Origin: JBGPNN01 sp041487495
GTDB taxonomy: Bacteria; Sysuimicrobiota; Sysuimicrobiia; Sysuimicrobiales; Humicultoraceae
Assembly: GCA_041487495.1 (NCBI GenBank)
Contig: JBGPNN010000195.1
Coordinates: 1-6,599 of the forward strand
Direction: 5' to 3'
DNA: 6,599 bases
Positions 5,450 to 6,599 of this stretch are shown here, one piece after another; position 1 is the first letter of the stretch; each line of letters starts with the position of its first letter. Position numbers and translations under genes: made by a program. The notes under the pieces are model-generated. The model saw only the letters and a program-made list of their open reading frames with translations. It did no database searches and was not told where the DNA came from.

Positions 5450-6336
5450 CAGACGACCAACGGCGCTCCCGATCCGGCTGTAGCCTGTGCGAGCAGCCCG
5501 CGCAACGTTCGCTCCAGGGGCGGCTCGAGAGGCAGGAGGGGAGGCCGTGGAGCGCCTACCGGCCAGCCACGGATTGCCATGCCGGCTTTCAGGCACGGGA
5601 CGTACCGCCCGCTCTCCTCAATAAAGGCACAGAGCGGCCTGAGCCGGGCGAACAATCGCTCGGCGGACGCGCCGCTCCCGGCCGCGTCAAAGAGCGCGAC
5701 CGATTCCGCCGGGATCATGTTCGCCGCCCCAGTGACCCACCCGACGGCCCCCGCCCGGAGCCCAGGGAGGGCGATCGTGTCGGTGCCGGCGTAGACGACG
5801 ATACCAGGCACGCGGCGTTGGATCTCGGCGATCCTCTCGAGCTTCCCCGAACTCTCCTTGACCGCGGCCAACGGCACGTCGGTCACGAGCTGCGCGATCA
5901 TCTCGGGCGTCACATCGGTCCCGACCGCGTCAGGCGTGTTGTACAGCATCGCGGGGAGCCCGCCCGCGGCGCAGGCCTCACCGAGATATCGGCGTAGTTC
6001 CTCCATCGTGGGGCGATAGTAATAGGGCGGTGTAAGCAGGACGCCGGCGGCGCCGGCGCGTGCGGCATAGCGGCAGAGCACGGCGGTGTCGCGGGTCGAT
6101 GGTGCGGATGCCCCGAGCATGACGGGCACGCGGCCCCCGACGTCGCTGAGGGTCAAATCGAGCAGCGCCTGCCGCTCCACGACGGTCAGGGCGTGGCCTT
6201 CGCCCGACGACCCCGCAACAATCAGGCCGTGGATCCCACTGGCCAGGAGCGTCTCGAGGTGACGACGCAGCAGACCCGCGTCGATCCCGTCGCCGTCAAA
6301 GGGCGTCACGACCGCGCAAATCACCCCAGGAACCAT
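5449..6336 (-). CDS. DapA/N-acetylneuraminate lyase family aldolase or dehydratase (295 aa)
   Basis: A predicted cytosolic class I (Schiff-base) (beta/alpha)8-barrel enzyme acting on a 2-keto acid. Residues in order: VICAVVTPFDGDGID (5-19), GSSGEGHALT (42-51, the GxxGE carboxylate-binding loop), PPYYYRPT (103-110), LYNTP (131-135) with catalytic Tyr132, and AVKESSG (158-164) with Schiff-base Lys160. The GTDTIALPGLRAGAVGWVTGAAN segment is also typical. Total length equals the family norm. The Arg that follows Tyr in true dihydrodipicolinate synthases (YNxPxR) is missing; here the sequence is YNTPDAVG. This argues against lysine synthesis and for a sugar-acid role such as 2-keto-3-deoxy-acid aldolase, 5-keto-4-deoxy-glucarate dehydratase-like or L-2-keto-3-deoxyarabonate dehydratase-like activity. 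It follows the ABC permease by 13 bases. ATG 6336 has GAGGGGGG upstream. Confidence 0.93.
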   Translation of the reverse strand: MVPGVICAVVTPFDGDGIDAGLLRRHLETLLASGIHGLIVAGSSGEGHALTVVERQALLDLTLSDVGGRVPVMLGASAPSTRDTAVLCRYAARAGAAGVLLTPPYYYRPTMEELRRYLGEACAAGGLPAMLYNTPDAVGTDVTPEMIAQLVTDVPLAAVKESSGKLERIAEIQRRVPGIVVYAGTDTIALPGLRAGAVGWVTGAANMIPAESVALFDAAGSGASAERLFARLRPLCAFIEESGRYVPCLKAGMAIRGWPVGAPRPPLLPLEPPLERTLRGLLAQATAGSGAPLVV

Positions 6337-6339
6337 CTA

Positions 6340-6350
6340 CTTCCCCCCTC
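6340..6350 (-). promoter_or_regulatory. Ribosome binding site of the DapA-family gene
   Basis: On the minus strand GAGGGGGGAAG begins at the last base of the permease TAG, and TAG separates it from ATG 6336. This purine-rich run is a plausible Shine-Dalgarno site in the 13-base gap and supports the chosen start. Confidence 0.5.
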
Positions 6351-6599
6351 TAGCCTTTGAGGCCGCCGGCGACCAGACCGGTGACGATGTACTGCTGCAG
6401 CGCCATGTAAAGGATCATGGTCGGAACAAAGGCGTACGTGGCGCCGGCCATCAGGATCGCCAACTCCGGGCCGATGAGGACCCCGCCCTGGGGTCGGAGC
6501 GCGGCCAGGCCGACTTGCAGTGTCCGCATAGTATCGCTGTGCGTGACGATCAGGGGGTAGAGGAAATCGTTCCATTGGAAGATGAAGGCAAAGACCCCG
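6350..6599 (-). CDS. CUT1-type sugar ABC transporter permease, C-terminal 82 residues (runs off right edge)
   Basis: The end of an inner-membrane permease (MalG/UgpE/LacG type) that forms half of the channel of a carbohydrate ABC importer. The visible part starts GVFAFIFQWNDFLYPLIV, the membrane segment just after the conserved EAA loop, with the W-N-D-F-L-Y-P-L motif typical of this subfamily. It continues with a loop and a last membrane helix (AILMAGATYAFVPTMILYMALQQYIV), and ends in VTGLVAGGLKG. That ending matches the family's common QxYxVxGLxxGxxKG terminus. TAG at 6350-6352 is the stop. The EAA loop and earlier helices lie beyond the window. The permease probably belongs to the same operon, with the binding protein and partner permease upstream (to the right); the ATPase may be there or elsewhere. 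It implies that the downstream enzymes work on an imported carbohydrate. Confidence 0.95.
   Translation of the reverse strand, partial: GVFAFIFQWNDFLYPLIVTHSDTMRTLQVGLAALRPQGGVLIGPELAILMAGATYAFVPTMILYMALQQYIVTGLVAGGLKG

Noticed and set aside
5450..5596. Extended N-terminus for the medium-chain dehydrogenase
   Set aside because: It overlaps the end of the DapA-family gene and adds a non-homologous basic stretch before the normal first strand MRRV.

Overview
The window is a dense, high-G+C (roughly two thirds by eye) bacterial segment in which every supportable gene lies on the minus strand, so transcription runs from base 6599 towards base 1. There are no RNA genes, mobile elements or CRISPR arrays that I can see. 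No intergenic gap exceeds about 35 bases. The organism cannot be named from this window. The GC content, the GTG starts, a DUF1844 protein and several environmental-type Gfo/Idh/MocA oxidoreductases suggest a free-living heterotroph from a high-GC, genome-poor lineage, perhaps of the Armatimonadota, Chloroflexota or Planctomycetota kind. That is inference only.

In transcriptional order the window holds: (1) the C-terminal end of a CUT1-type sugar ABC transporter permease, running off the right edge; (2) a DapA/N-acetylneuraminate-lyase family class I aldolase or dehydratase; (3) a medium-chain dehydrogenase without recognisable zinc ligands; (4) a fumarylacetoacetate-hydrolase (FAH) family enzyme; (5-7) three divergent Gfo/Idh/MocA oxidoreductases in a row; (8) a small DUF1844 protein; and (9) the start of an unrecognised small protein, running off the left edge.

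Genes 1-7 look like one catabolic operon. The junctions are a 13-base gap, TGATG, GTGA, TAATG, a 14-base gap and GTGA, so most cistrons are translationally coupled. The likely job is import of a sugar, sugar acid or cyclitol, followed by redox rearrangement and cleavage of a 2-keto-3-deoxy or 2,4-diketo type acid to central metabolites. The combination of dehydrogenase and FAH hydrolase resembles the known non-phosphorylating routes that cleave 2,4-diketo-3-deoxy acids (as in L-rhamnose and L-fucose degradation). No sugar-acid dehydratase, kinase or regulator is visible, so the substrate cannot be assigned. Genes 8 and 9 lie only 33 bases downstream but are functionally unrelated by family.

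The most interesting signal is the concentration of oxidoreductases: four dehydrogenase-type enzymes in seven genes, three of them Gfo paralogues with non-canonical residues at positions that are usually conserved. This fits an undescribed sugar or cyclitol pathway better than any pathway I can name.
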